A stretch of 64,000 nucleotides of DNA. Source: Pseudomonas songnenensis. GTDB taxonomy: Bacteria > Pseudomonadota > Gammaproteobacteria > Pseudomonadales > Pseudomonadaceae. Made by a program: the position numbers and the translations under genes. Location: the NCBI RefSeq assembly GCF_003696315.1, contig NZ_RFFN01000003.1, forward strand, positions 372,001 through 436,000, given 5' to 3'. The notes under the pieces are model-generated. The model did no database searches. It was not told where the DNA came from and saw only the letters and a program-made list of their open reading frames with translations. This document shows, piece by piece, positions 37,622 to 47,279 of this stretch. How positions within the stretch are numbered: the first letter of the stretch is position 1; every line of letters begins with the position of its first letter.

Positions 37622-39406
37622 ATGTCCGTGTTGAACGCCCCCGCCCAGGACCGCCCTCTCGATCTCAACGATCTGTTGCGCGAGCTGGTCGCCCAGGGGC
37701 GGGTCGCACAGGACAGCGCCGAGCAATGCCTGACGGTCCGCCGCAGCGCGGTGGCCAACCAGCAGCATCCGCTGGAATTCCTCGCCGCGCAGCAGCTCGA
37801 CGACCTGCAGCGGCCGGGCAAGAAGCTCGATCTGGAAACGCTGACCGTCTGGCTGGCAGAGCGTGCCGGTCAGCCTTACCTGCGCATCGATCCGCTGAAG
37901 ATCGACGTCGCTGCCGTCACCCCGCTGATGTCCTATGCCTTTGCCCAGCGCCACAGCATCCTCGCCGTGGCGGTGGACGCCAGCGCCGTGACCATCGCCA
38001 GCAGCCAGCCGTTCGTGCACGGCTGGGAAGCCAACCTGACCCACGTGCTCAAGCGGCCGATCAAGCGCGTGGTGGCCAACCCGACGGACATCCAGCGCTT
38101 CACCGTCGAGTTCTACCGCCTGGCCAAGTCGGTCAGCGGCGCCAGCGGCACGGACCAGAAGATCAGCGGCGTCGGCAACTTCGAGCAATTGCTCAACCTC
38201 GGCGCCAGCGATCAGGAGCCGGACGCCAACGACTCGCACATCGTCAATATCGTCGACTGGCTGTTCCAGTACGCCTTCCAGCAGCGCGCCAGCGATATCC
38301 ACATCGAACCGCGCCGCGAGCAGGGCACGGTGCGTTTCCGTATCGATGGCGTGCTGCACAACGTCTACCAGTTCCCGCCGCAGGTCACGATGGCGGTGGT
38401 CAGCCGGCTGAAGTCCCTCGGCCGCATGAACGTCGCCGAGAAGCGCAAGCCGCAGGACGGCCGGGTCAAGACCAAGACGCCGGACGGCGGCGAAGTCGAG
38501 CTGCGCCTGTCGACACTACCGACCGCCTTCGGCGAGAAGATGGTGATGCGCATCTTCGACCCCGAGGTGCTGCTCAAGGGCTTCGACCAGCTGGGCTTTT
38601 CCGCCGATGACCTGCGCCGCTGGCAGAGCATGACCAGCCAGCCCAACGGCATCATCCTGGTCACCGGGCCGACCGGTTCGGGCAAGACCACCACGCTCTA
38701 CACCACGCTCAAGCAGCTGGCCACGCCGGAGGTGAACGTCTGCACCATCGAGGACCCGATCGAGATGATCGAGGGCGCCTTCAACCAGATGCAGGTGCAG
38801 CACAACATCGAGCTGACCTTCGCCAGCGGCGTGCGCGCGCTGATGCGTCAGGACCCGGACATCATCATGGTCGGCGAGATCCGCGACCTGGAAACCGCGG
38901 AGATGGCCATCCAGGCCGCGCTGACCGGCCACCTGGTGCTCTCCACGCTGCACACCAACGACGCGCCCAGCGCGATCACCCGCCTCCTGGAACTGGGTGT
39001 ACCGCACTACCTGCTCAAGGCCACCCTGCTCGGCGTCATGGCCCAACGCCTGGTGCGCACGCTGTGCCCGCACTGCAAGGCGCCGATGCAGCTCGATGCA
39101 GACGACTGGGCCGCGCTGACCAAGCCCTGGAACGCCCCGCTGCCGACCACCGCGCAGCAGGCGGTGGGCTGCCTGGAATGTCGCGACACGGGCTTCCGCG
39201 GCCGGGCTGGGGTTTACGAGATCATGCTGCTGAACGATGCGATCAAACCGCTGATCACCGCCGATACCGATATCGTTGCCCTGCGCCGCCAGGCCTTCAA
39301 GGACGGCATGCGCAGCCTGCGCCTGTCCGGTGCGCAGAAGATCGCCGCCGGCCTGACCACCGTCGAAGAAGTGCTACGGGTGACGCCGCAGAGCGAGCAG
39401 AAGTAA
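37622..39406 (+). CDS. GspE/PilB-family secretion ATPase
   Basis: A 594-residue type II/IV secretion motor ATPase. The N-terminal MshEN-like region (FLAAQQLDDLQRPGKKLDLE) is followed by the core: Walker A GPTGSGKTTTLYTTL near residue 352, Asp box TIEDPIEM, Walker B PDIIMVGEIRDLETAE near 415 and His box LVLSTLHTNDAPSA. A four-Cys zinc site is formed by CPHC and CLEC near residues 482-520. PilB and GspE look alike; this one stands without other pilus or secretion genes and matches the lone ATPase seen at the same place in P. aeruginosa (from memory). RBS AAGGA precedes the ATG. Confidence 0.9.
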   Translation: MSVLNAPAQDRPLDLNDLLRELVAQGRVAQDSAEQCLTVRRSAVANQQHPLEFLAAQQLDDLQRPGKKLDLETLTVWLAERAGQPYLRIDPLKIDVAAVTPLMSYAFAQRHSILAVAVDASAVTIASSQPFVHGWEANLTHVLKRPIKRVVANPTDIQRFTVEFYRLAKSVSGASGTDQKISGVGNFEQLLNLGASDQEPDANDSHIVNIVDWLFQYAFQQRASDIHIEPRREQGTVRFRIDGVLHNVYQFPPQVTMAVVSRLKSLGRMNVAEKRKPQDGRVKTKTPDGGEVELRLSTLPTAFGEKMVMRIFDPEVLLKGFDQLGFSADDLRRWQSMTSQPNGIILVTGPTGSGKTTTLYTTLKQLATPEVNVCTIEDPIEMIEGAFNQMQVQHNIELTFASGVRALMRQDPDIIMVGEIRDLETAEMAIQAALTGHLVLSTLHTNDAPSAITRLLELGVPHYLLKATLLGVMAQRLVRTLCPHCKAPMQLDADDWAALTKPWNAPLPTTAQQAVGCLECRDTGFRGRAGVYEIMLLNDAIKPLITADTDIVALRRQAFKDGMRSLRLSGAQKIAAGLTTVEEVLRVTPQSEQK

Positions 39407-39420
39407 ACACAGGAAAGCCG

Positions 39421-39441
39421 GGCAGGCCCCACGGGCCTGCC
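39421..39441. terminator. Hairpin between convergent genes
   Basis: Perfect 9-base arms GGCAGGCCC / GGGCCTGCC around CAC, between the secretion ATPase and the convergent transpeptidase gene. T-tracts are weak. Confidence 0.55.
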
Positions 39442-39454
39442 AGCAAGCGCCTGC

Positions 39455-40165
39455 TCAGCCCTGGGCCGCGGCGAGAATGCTCGCCACCTGATTGGGCTTG
39501 CAGTTGAGATACGCCGAAGACTGCAACCATTGCTGATCGGGGTACCAGGAGAACATGAACTGGCCGCCCTTGAGGCTATCGACCACCATCCGCGCCACTT
39601 CGGGGCGAACCGCCGGGCAACCCTGGCTGCGACCGATGCGGCCTTGGGTGGCGATCCAGGACGGATTCACGTAGTCGGCCGGATGAATGACGATGGCCCG
39701 TTCGCGGGCGCGATCGTTGATGCCCGGCTCCAGCCCGTCCATGCGCAGCGAGTAGCCATGTTTGCCGCTGTAGCTTTCGGCGGTGCGGAACAGACCTATG
39801 CTGGACTGGTGACTGCCAACCGTATTGGAGAACTGGGTGGCGTGGTTGTCGCCAGACTTCTGCCCGTGGGCGACCAGGTCCTCGAGCAGCAACTGCTCCT
39901 TCTCCAGATCGAATATCCACAGACGGCGTTCGCTGGAAGGCAGCGAGAAGTCGATCACCGCCAGACGCTGGGCAGCACTCGCGCCATTGTTGACCGCGCA
40001 CTGCATGGCGGCGACCGCGTGGGTCAGCACCTGCTTATCGAGCTTCGGTGCCAGCCGGGCCAGGCTGTCGACCATCGGCTGATACGATGCGTTGGCCGCC
40101 CATACAGGCGAGACGAAGACGAAAAGACCTGCAGCCAGGCAGGCGCGTCGAAGCATGGACATCAT
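39455..40165 (-). CDS. Murein L,D-transpeptidase catalytic domain family protein
   Basis: A 236-residue exported protein with a signal peptide (LRRACLAAGLFVFVSPVWA). The catalytic region, FSNTVGSHQSSIGLFRTAES and later AIVIHPADYV then GRIGRSQGCPAVRP, has the His and Cys (near residue 182) of the YkuD-like fold in its YkuD_2 variant. Such enzymes may remodel peptidoglycan by 3-3 crosslinks or anchor proteins; the exact reaction is unknown. Start choice: ATG at 40165 has GAGG 10 bases upstream; ATGs at 40162 and 40156 and a TTG at 40171 are alternatives. It reads away from a second L,D-transpeptidase gene. Confidence 0.82.
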   Translation of the reverse strand: MMSMLRRACLAAGLFVFVSPVWAANASYQPMVDSLARLAPKLDKQVLTHAVAAMQCAVNNGASAAQRLAVIDFSLPSSERRLWIFDLEKEQLLLEDLVAHGQKSGDNHATQFSNTVGSHQSSIGLFRTAESYSGKHGYSLRMDGLEPGINDRARERAIVIHPADYVNPSWIATQGRIGRSQGCPAVRPEVARMVVDSLKGGQFMFSWYPDQQWLQSSAYLNCKPNQVASILAAAQG

Positions 40166-40382
40166 GAGCAAGCAACCTCATCGGGCACGGCGTGACGACT
40201 TCCTGTCCGGCCGGCGCCTTATACTCGCCGCAGCAGCAGCGCACACGAAGCCGGGCGGGATGAACGGCACCCCATGTCCGGCGCGATATGTTTTTATGAT
40301 TCGAGTGGCCAACGGCGCTGCCGCGGCCACAGCCTCACAAGGGCGCAGTCTAGCAGCGACCGGAACGGTCTGGAGCGAAACA

Positions 40383-41975
40383 TTGGTTAAAAAATGTGCA
40401 CCCCGCCTGGCCATCTGGCTCTGCCTCATCACGGGCGCAGCCGTCGCCGAGCCAGTCGTCAGCCAGCCGACGCCGCTGGCAGTGTCGCTGCAAAGCCTGC
40501 CGCAGAGCTGCCCGTCACTGTCGGGCACGCTTGAACCGGACACGCTGCAGCGACTCTCGGCGTTCTACCAGGCCGTGCATCATCAGCCGGTATGGAATGC
40601 CTACGCCATGCTCGACGGCCTGCTGCAGCAACTGGCATCACTGGCCGACGATGGCCTGGACCCCGCGCAGTATCAGCCGGAGCGCATTCGCGCGCAGTTG
40701 CAGCGATCCCCGTCCGCACCGCTGCAGCGCGAGTGCAGCGATATCCTCGCCAGCCATGCCTACCTTGAAGCGCTCTATCACCTGTCCCATGGCCGTCTGC
40801 GTCAGGCGGACGTCGAACCGATCTGGCGCGATCCCGACATGCCGGAACCCGATGACACCGAACAGCTGGTGCAGATCGCCGTACAGGGCCTCAGCGACCT
40901 GCCGAGCGCCTTCGATCGCGCCCGCCCGGAGCATGCGCTCTACCGCGATCTGCGCGCAGCTTATGCGGCCGCGCGTCAGAACCCGCTGCCAGCCTGGCGA
41001 CCCCTGCCGACCGGCCCGACGCTACGACCGGGGATGAGCGATGCGCGGGTGCCCCTGCTGCGCGAACTGCTGCTCGCCGGCGCCGGCAGTACGCCCGCCA
41101 TGGAGCTGCGTTACGACGACGAGCTGGTCGAAGCGGTGAAGGGCTTCCAGCTGCAACACGGGCTGGAGGATGACGGCATCGTCGGTGCCGCCACGCTGGC
41201 CGCACTGAACGTCAGCCCGGCCAGCCGCCTGGACCAGCTGCGCATCAACCTCGAGCGGTTGCGCTGGATCACTGGCGACCTCGAGCCACAGTCGCTGCTG
41301 GTGGATATCGCCGGCGCGCGGTTGATCTATTTCCGCGACAGCTGCCCCTTCTGGCAGACCCGTACCCAGGTCGGGCGCGAGGCGCGCCAGACACCGCCAC
41401 TCAAATCACGAGTCACGCGCCTGACGTTGAACCCCACCTGGACGGTGCCACCGACCATCCTGCGTCAGGACAAGCTGCCCCTTATCCGTCAGGACGTCAG
41501 CTACCTGGCGCGCCATCAGATGCGCGTACTCGACGCACAAGGCAACAGCCTGGACCCGCATAGCGTCGACTGGAACAACCCGCACGGCATTCTCCTGCGC
41601 CAGGATGCCGGCCCGGACAATCCGCTTGGCCAGGTGGCCATCCGTTTCGCCAACCCATTCTCCGTGTACCTGCACGACACACCGAGCCAGCCGCTGTTCG
41701 ATCGTGCCTCGCGAGCGTTCAGCTCCGGCTGCGTACGGGTTGAAGCCGCCATGCAGCTGGCTGATCTGCTGCTCGAGCCCGGCGAACGGGAAACCGTTGC
41801 CGCGCTGTTGCAGACCGGCAAGACGCACGAATATCGACTGGCACGCCCGACGCCGATCCTGATGGCCTACTGGACAGCCGACACCGACGAGAATGGCCAC
41901 CCGGTATACCGCCCGGACATCTACAAGCGTGATGCCGCGCTGCTGCGGGCATTGAATGCCGCGCGGCGGCTTTAG
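40383..41975 (+). CDS. L,D-transpeptidase of the YcbB/LdtD type
   Basis: A 530-residue periplasmic enzyme that makes meso-diaminopimelate 3-3 crosslinks in peptidoglycan. A signal peptide (VKKCAPRLAIWLCLITGAAVA) is followed by a helical scaffold domain (residues ~50-215), a peptidoglycan-binding domain (VEAVKGFQLQHGLEDDGIVG near 255) and the YkuD catalytic domain with YLHDTPSQPLFDR and the nucleophile in FSSGCVRVE (Cys near 450). TTG at 40383 was chosen: GGAG lies 7 bases before it and it directly precedes the signal peptide; upstream in-frame sequence is not conserved-looking. Confidence 0.9.
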   Translation: MVKKCAPRLAIWLCLITGAAVAEPVVSQPTPLAVSLQSLPQSCPSLSGTLEPDTLQRLSAFYQAVHHQPVWNAYAMLDGLLQQLASLADDGLDPAQYQPERIRAQLQRSPSAPLQRECSDILASHAYLEALYHLSHGRLRQADVEPIWRDPDMPEPDDTEQLVQIAVQGLSDLPSAFDRARPEHALYRDLRAAYAAARQNPLPAWRPLPTGPTLRPGMSDARVPLLRELLLAGAGSTPAMELRYDDELVEAVKGFQLQHGLEDDGIVGAATLAALNVSPASRLDQLRINLERLRWITGDLEPQSLLVDIAGARLIYFRDSCPFWQTRTQVGREARQTPPLKSRVTRLTLNPTWTVPPTILRQDKLPLIRQDVSYLARHQMRVLDAQGNSLDPHSVDWNNPHGILLRQDAGPDNPLGQVAIRFANPFSVYLHDTPSQPLFDRASRAFSSGCVRVEAAMQLADLLLEPGERETVAALLQTGKTHEYRLARPTPILMAYWTADTDENGHPVYRPDIYKRDAALLRALNAARRL

Positions 41976-42162
41976 CCAGAAAGCGGCCGGTCGGCCGGCC
42001 AAAGGCCGCGCCGTTCGTCGGGGATTTTCTCGCCCGCCGTCTGAACCTCGTGCCCTCGGCGTAGTCTTTTGCTGACCCCTCGACAGCGGCTCCCGCTGCC
42101 GGGGGGGTTCTTACGAGACCCGTCTGAATTACTCAGCGCCATGGACAGCCGAGCAGGACATT

Positions 42163-45100
42163 TTGAACGCCGATTACAGCGCCCCCGCAGCGACCTGGAA
42201 CGAAGCTGAACGGCTGGCCGCACTGGCTCGCTATCCCGCGCTGGACGACGCCTCCGACGCGGACTTTGCCGAGCTCGCCGCCATGGCTGCGCAGCTGTGT
42301 GCCTGTCCGGCCGCAGCGATCCACTTCATCGATGCACAGCTCCAGCACTGCAAGGCCGCCATCGGCCTGGCGCAGCTGCCGCTGGCTCGCGAACGTGCGC
42401 TGTGCGCCGAGGCCATTTTGCAAGCTGGGCCGCTGGTGGTGCACTGTGCACCCGGCACGGCCAGCCAGCTGGAATTGCCGCGTTTCGCCGATGGCGAAAT
42501 TGCCGGCTTCTATGCCGCAGCCATCTTGCGTGACGACAACGGCCTGCCGCTGGGCACCCTCTGTGTCTGCGATCGCCAGCCTCGCGAGCTGACCGCCGGC
42601 CAGGCCGCACAGCTGCAGGCCGTGGCACGGCAGGTAATGGCATTGCTGGAGTTGCGCCGGCTACGCGCCGAGGAGGAGCGCAGCCGGCAGATCATCGACA
42701 GCGCTCAGGATTACGCCATCCTCGCCACCGACGCGAACGGCTACATCACCAGCTGGAACAGCGGTGCCCAGTTGCTGCTCGGCTGGTCCGCCGACGAAGC
42801 CTTCGGTCAGCACGCCAGCCTGATCTTCACCGACGAGGACCGCGCACGGAAGGTCGACGAACAGGAGATGCGTGCAGCACTCGAGCATGGCCGAGCCATC
42901 GATGAGCGCTGGCACCAGCGCAGTGACGGCTCACGCTTCTGGGGCAGCGGCATCCTCACCCCCCTTCTGGCCGATGGCCGCCCGCGGGGGTTCGTGAAGA
43001 TTCTGCGCGACCTCACCGAAAGCCGCTTGCAACAGGCCCGAACGCGCGAAACCGAAGAGCGCTACCGCACCCTGGTCGATCTCAGCCCACAGATGGTCTG
43101 GCAGTGCGATGCGCAGGGACAGTTGAGTTTCTGTAACAGCTACTGGTGCGAGTTCACCGGGCTCGACCAGGCGCAATCGCTCGGTGAAGGCTGGCTGGCC
43201 GCGATTGCAGCCAGCGAGCGCGAGGCAACTGCCGAGCAATGGCGGCAGGCCATGCGCCGTGAGCTGCCATGCCGGCTCGAGCTGCCGCTACAAGATGTCG
43301 ATGGCAGCCTGCGCTGGTTTCAGGCCAATGCCGCCCCCGTCTACGACGCGGATGGCTGCCTGCTGCACTGGATCTGCGTGGCTCAGGACGTCGACAGTCG
43401 CCGGCGTTCGGAAATGCAGCGCCTGGAAAGCGAGGCCTTCACCCGTCTGCTGCTCGACTCGGCCAACGAAGGTTTCTACTCCATCGACCGCAGCGGGGCG
43501 GTCACCCTGTGCAACGATGCCTTCCTCAACCTGCTCGGCTTCACCAGCCGGGACGAGGTACTTGGCCGCCAGCTGCACCAACTGATCCACCATAGCCATC
43601 CCGACGGCAGCCCGTACCCGGCCCAGGACTGCCCGATCCAGCATACGGCGATCACCGGCGAACCCCGCCATGTCGAACACGAGCTGTTCTTTCGCGTCGA
43701 TGGCAGCAGCCTGCCGGTGGAGTATCGCGTCGCGCCGATCTACCGCGACGGCGAGCTGCAGGGTGCGATCTGCACGTTCAGCGACATCAGCGAGCGTACC
43801 CAGCATCAGGCCCTGCAGGCCTTCCTGCTGGAACTGAGCGATTGCCTGCAGGCGGAAAACGAACGCGTCGATCTCTGCTGCGTGCTCGACGAACGCTTGG
43901 CGCGGCTGACCCGTTGCGACTGCATCGCCTGGGGCCATGTCGAGAATGACGAGCTGATCGTGCAGCAGGAGTGGCTTGCGGCGGACGCACCGAGCCGTCT
44001 GGGTCATCACAGGCTGCAGGCGGACGCCATGCAGCAGCTCACCCGGCTGCCGCATGAACACATCATCGTGCCCGATGCCGGACAGGCCCTGCACCAGAGC
44101 CTTGCCAGCGCCACGCTGCTGATCAGCGAGCTGCCGACCGTCGACGCCGCCAAGCCGCAGGCAGTGCTCATCTTCGCCCGCAGCCAGGCACAGCCCTGGA
44201 GCCCGGACGACATCGCCCTGGCTCGCGAAGTGCTGGAGCGCCTGCGTGGTACCGCCGAACGCATACGGGCGAACAAGGCACTGCGCGACGCGGAGCAGCG
44301 CATCAGCCTGGCCAACGAGATCGCCTCGATCGGCGTCTGGGAATACCGCGACAGCCAGCATTCATTGCACTGGGATACCCAGCTCAAGGCCATGGCCGGG
44401 ATACCGCCCGACCAGCCGGGACTGGACGTGCACGAAATTCTTGCCCGGGTGCACCCGGACGATCGCGGCAAGCTGCTCAAGGCGCTGGGCGACACCCTGG
44501 CCGGCAAAGGCGACGGCGAGTTCCAGCTCGACTACCGCATCTTCGATACCCGCATCAACGAGTTCGTCTGGCTGGCCAATCGGGGTCGCCGGCTGTTGGA
44601 CCCCAGCGGTGCGGTGCGCATTCTCGGCACCGCGCGCAACATCACCGCCGAACGCAAAGCAGCCGAGCGCATGCTGCGCATGAACGAGATGCTCGAAGAG
44701 CAGATCAGGGACCGCCAGCAGGCCGAGCAACGGCAAACGGCGCTGATCGAGCTGGGAGATCTGCTGCGCGAACAGCATGACAGCCAGACCATCGCCCATG
44801 CCGCGGTCAGCGTGATCGGTCGCACCACCGGTGCCTCGCGTGTCCTGTTCGCCAGCGTCGACGCCTCCAGCCAGCGTGCCACCATCGAGCGCTACTGGAG
44901 TGACGGCAGCTCCGACAGCAGCACCGAGGTGGTGAATTTCGCCGATTATGGCGACTTCTTTTACGACCTCCAGGAAAACGAACTGGTGGTCATCGAGGAC
45001 GTGCTGCATGACGCGCGTACCGCCAGTCACGCCGAGAACTTCGCCGAAAGCCAGATACGCAGCCTCGTCTGCGTGCCGCTGTTCGAGCAGGGACGCATTT

Positions 45101-46860
45101 CCGCCGTGTTCATGCTGCTGGAGGAACAGCCGCGCGGCTGGTTCGACGACGACATCTCGTTCATCCGCGAAGTCGCCGACCGCGCCTGGACCGCCGACGA
45201 ACGCATGCGTGCCGAACGCGCCCTGCGCGAAAGCGAGGAGCAGTTCCGCACCCTGGCCGACAACATGAGCCAGTTCGCCTGGATGGCCGATCCCGCCGGG
45301 CGCATCTACTGGTACAACAAGCGCTGGTACGACTACACCGGCACCACCAGCGAGGCCATGCGCGCCCTGGGCTGGCGCGCCGTGAACCACCCGGATCACC
45401 ATGAGCGGGTCAGTGCCTCGATGAAGCGCGCCTTCGCCATCGGCTCGATCTGGGAAGAAACCTTTCCGCTGCGCGGCAAGGACGGCAAATACCGCTGGTT
45501 CCTCTCCCGTGCACTGCCGATTCGCGACGATTTCGGCCAGGTTACCCACTGGTTCGGCACCAATACCGACGTCACCGCCCAGGTCGCGGCCGAAGAGGCG
45601 CTACGCGAACTCAACGACAGCCTCGAGCGCCGCGTGGCAGAGCGGACCCGCGAGCTGGCCGCGATCAATAGCCGTCTGCATATCGAAATGGCCGAGCGCG
45701 AGCGCGCCGAGGATGCGCTGCGCCACGCGCAGAAGATGGAAGCCATCGGCCAGCTCACCGGTGGTCTGGCGCACGATTTCAACAACATGCTGACCGGTGT
45801 GCTCGGCGCCCTCGACCTGATCCAGCGGCGCGTTGCCAACGGCGTGACAGGCGATCTGGATCGCTACATCGACGCCGCGACCACCTCGGCCAACCGCGCC
45901 GCCGCGCTGACGCATCGCCTGCTGGCCTTCGCGCGGCGGCAGTCGCTGGACCCCAGGCCGGTGGATGTGAATTTGCTGGTCGTGTCGATGGAGGACATGC
46001 TGCGTCGCACCATGGGTGAGCATATCCAGCTGGAAGTCGAGCTGCAGGCCGATGCCTGGATCGCCTATACCGACGGCCATCAGCTGGAGAATGCGCTGCT
46101 CAATCTGGTGATCAATGCCAGAGACGCGATGCCCGACGGTGGGCGGCTCGGCGTCAACACCTGCAATGTGCGTATCCAGCGTCACCAGCCGGACGCACCG
46201 GAACCCGGCGATTACGTGGTGCTCAGCGTCACCGACAATGGCTCCGGCATGTCCGCGCAGACCATCGCCAAGGCATTCGATCCGTTCTTCACCACCAAGC
46301 CGATCGGCCAGGGCACCGGCCTCGGTCTATCCATGGTCTACGGCTTCGCCAAGCAGACCGGTGGTCACGTGCGCATCGACAGCAGGCTGGGTGAAGGCAC
46401 CCGGGTCATCCTCTACCTGCCGCGTAACCTGGCCGACGATGATCGGCTGCCCGGGCCGCAGCAGCAGACGGAGGTGCCCAGCGCCATACACGGCGAGACC
46501 GTGCTGGTGGTGGAGGATGAAGCGGCGGTGCGCATGCTCGTCGTGGAAGTGCTGAACGAGCTCGGCTATCAGGTGCTTGAAGCCTGTGACGCCGGCAGCG
46601 CCCTGCCGTACCTGCACAGCGAGCAGCACCTCGATCTGCTGATCACCGATTTCGGCCTGCCGGGCCTCAACGGACGGCAGCTGGTGGAAAGTGCCCGCCA
46701 GCACCGTCCCGAGCTGAAGGTGCTGTTCATCACCGGCTACGTGCCGGACGAGGAGATGCGCAACGACTTCCTCGGACCGGGCATGGACATCCTTCCCAAG
46801 CCGTTCAGCATCGACATTCTGGCTGCACGTATTCGCAAACTCATCGACGGCGCAAGCTGA
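42163..46860 (+). CDS. Large soluble hybrid histidine kinase with GAF and PAS sensors and a C-terminal receiver
   Basis: A 1565-residue signalling protein with no membrane segment. From N to C: GAF (AAIHFIDAQLQHCKAAIG, residues ~30-165); PAS (AQDYAILATDANGYITSWNS); PAS (SPQMVWQCDAQGQLSFCNSY); PAS with HHSHPDGSPYPAQDCPI (near 480); GAF (~545-700); PAS (GVWEYRDSQHSLHWD); GAF (~865-1020); PAS (MSQFAWMADPAGRIYWYNKR); coiled-coil (VAERTRELAAINSRLHIEMA); phosphoacceptor GGLAHDFNNMLTG (His near 1204); HATPase (NLVINARDAMPDGG, TGLGLSMVYGFAKQTGG); receiver with LLITDFGLPG (Asp near 1496). Output beyond self-phosphorelay is unknown. TTG at 42163 has AGGA 6 bases upstream. No partner regulator is adjacent. 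Confidence 0.92.
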   Translation: MNADYSAPAATWNEAERLAALARYPALDDASDADFAELAAMAAQLCACPAAAIHFIDAQLQHCKAAIGLAQLPLARERALCAEAILQAGPLVVHCAPGTASQLELPRFADGEIAGFYAAAILRDDNGLPLGTLCVCDRQPRELTAGQAAQLQAVARQVMALLELRRLRAEEERSRQIIDSAQDYAILATDANGYITSWNSGAQLLLGWSADEAFGQHASLIFTDEDRARKVDEQEMRAALEHGRAIDERWHQRSDGSRFWGSGILTPLLADGRPRGFVKILRDLTESRLQQARTRETEERYRTLVDLSPQMVWQCDAQGQLSFCNSYWCEFTGLDQAQSLGEGWLAAIAASEREATAEQWRQAMRRELPCRLELPLQDVDGSLRWFQANAAPVYDADGCLLHWICVAQDVDSRRRSEMQRLESEAFTRLLLDSANEGFYSIDRSGAVTLCNDAFLNLLGFTSRDEVLGRQLHQLIHHSHPDGSPYPAQDCPIQHTAITGEPRHVEHELFFRVDGSSLPVEYRVAPIYRDGELQGAICTFSDISERTQHQALQAFLLELSDCLQAENERVDLCCVLDERLARLTRCDCIAWGHVENDELIVQQEWLAADAPSRLGHHRLQADAMQQLTRLPHEHIIVPDAGQALHQSLASATLLISELPTVDAAKPQAVLIFARSQAQPWSPDDIALAREVLERLRGTAERIRANKALRDAEQRISLANEIASIGVWEYRDSQHSLHWDTQLKAMAGIPPDQPGLDVHEILARVHPDDRGKLLKALGDTLAGKGDGEFQLDYRIFDTRINEFVWLANRGRRLLDPSGAVRILGTARNITAERKAAERMLRMNEMLEEQIRDRQQAEQRQTALIELGDLLREQHDSQTIAHAAVSVIGRTTGASRVLFASVDASSQRATIERYWSDGSSDSSTEVVNFADYGDFFYDLQENELVVIEDVLHDARTASHAENFAESQIRSLVCVPLFEQGRISAVFMLLEEQPRGWFDDDISFIREVADRAWTADERMRAERALRESEEQFRTLADNMSQFAWMADPAGRIYWYNKRWYDYTGTTSEAMRALGWRAVNHPDHHERVSASMKRAFAIGSIWEETFPLRGKDGKYRWFLSRALPIRDDFGQVTHWFGTNTDVTAQVAAEEALRELNDSLERRVAERTRELAAINSRLHIEMAERERAEDALRHAQKMEAIGQLTGGLAHDFNNMLTGVLGALDLIQRRVANGVTGDLDRYIDAATTSANRAAALTHRLLAFARRQSLDPRPVDVNLLVVSMEDMLRRTMGEHIQLEVELQADAWIAYTDGHQLENALLNLVINARDAMPDGGRLGVNTCNVRIQRHQPDAPEPGDYVVLSVTDNGSGMSAQTIAKAFDPFFTTKPIGQGTGLGLSMVYGFAKQTGGHVRIDSRLGEGTRVILYLPRNLADDDRLPGPQQQTEVPSAIHGETVLVVEDEAAVRMLVVEVLNELGYQVLEACDAGSALPYLHSEQHLDLLITDFGLPGLNGRQLVESARQHRPELKVLFITGYVPDEEMRNDFLGPGMDILPKPFSIDILAARIRKLIDGAS

Positions 46861-46926
46861 GCGGCAACCGGAACTCTCGTCCGCGCATCGCACTCTCAGA
46901 AGTACGACAGCACGGAGGTTCCGCTC

Positions 46927-47235
46927 ATGCGCAAGACACTTTTGGTGGCGTGCACCCTGGCCTTGGCCCCTATCGGCAGCGCCATGGCCGATGGCCTGGT
47001 ACGTGACATCCTGTCCTCCGGGGCAACCACCGCATCGACCTACCTGACCTTCAAGGACAACAAGCTGGTGATCCCGGCGCGCGAAGAAGCGGGCAGCTTC
47101 GTCGCCAGCAACGGTGAGATCCGCGGTCCGTATCTGGAAGCCATGCTCAAGCAACTGCGCAGCGAACAGCCGCAACTGCAAGCGACCGACATGGAGCTGG
47201 CAAGCGCCATTCTGGCGGCCGAGCAGTCCCGCTGA
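46927..47235 (+). CDS. Exported DUF2388 family protein
   Basis: A 102-residue protein with a signal peptide (MRKTLLVACTLALAPIGSAMA). The mature part has the pseudomonad DUF2388 pattern: LVRDILSSGATTASTYLTFK, then SFVASNGEIRGPYLEAML, ending with LASAILAAEQ. Function is unknown. GGAGG lies 7 bases upstream of the ATG. It sits between the hybrid kinase and osmC on the same strand with short gaps (66 and 44 bases). Confidence 0.82.
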   Translation: MRKTLLVACTLALAPIGSAMADGLVRDILSSGATTASTYLTFKDNKLVIPAREEAGSFVASNGEIRGPYLEAMLKQLRSEQPQLQATDMELASAILAAEQSR

Positions 47236-47279
47236 ACGGCGCGTACTGAACCATCCACCCACTTACGCGAGGACAGTTC

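Noticed and set aside
36176..38359. 727-codon minus-strand frame across CYTH-CHAD and the secretion ATPase
   Set aside because: Covers two well-supported genes in antisense; high GC makes such long open frames common.
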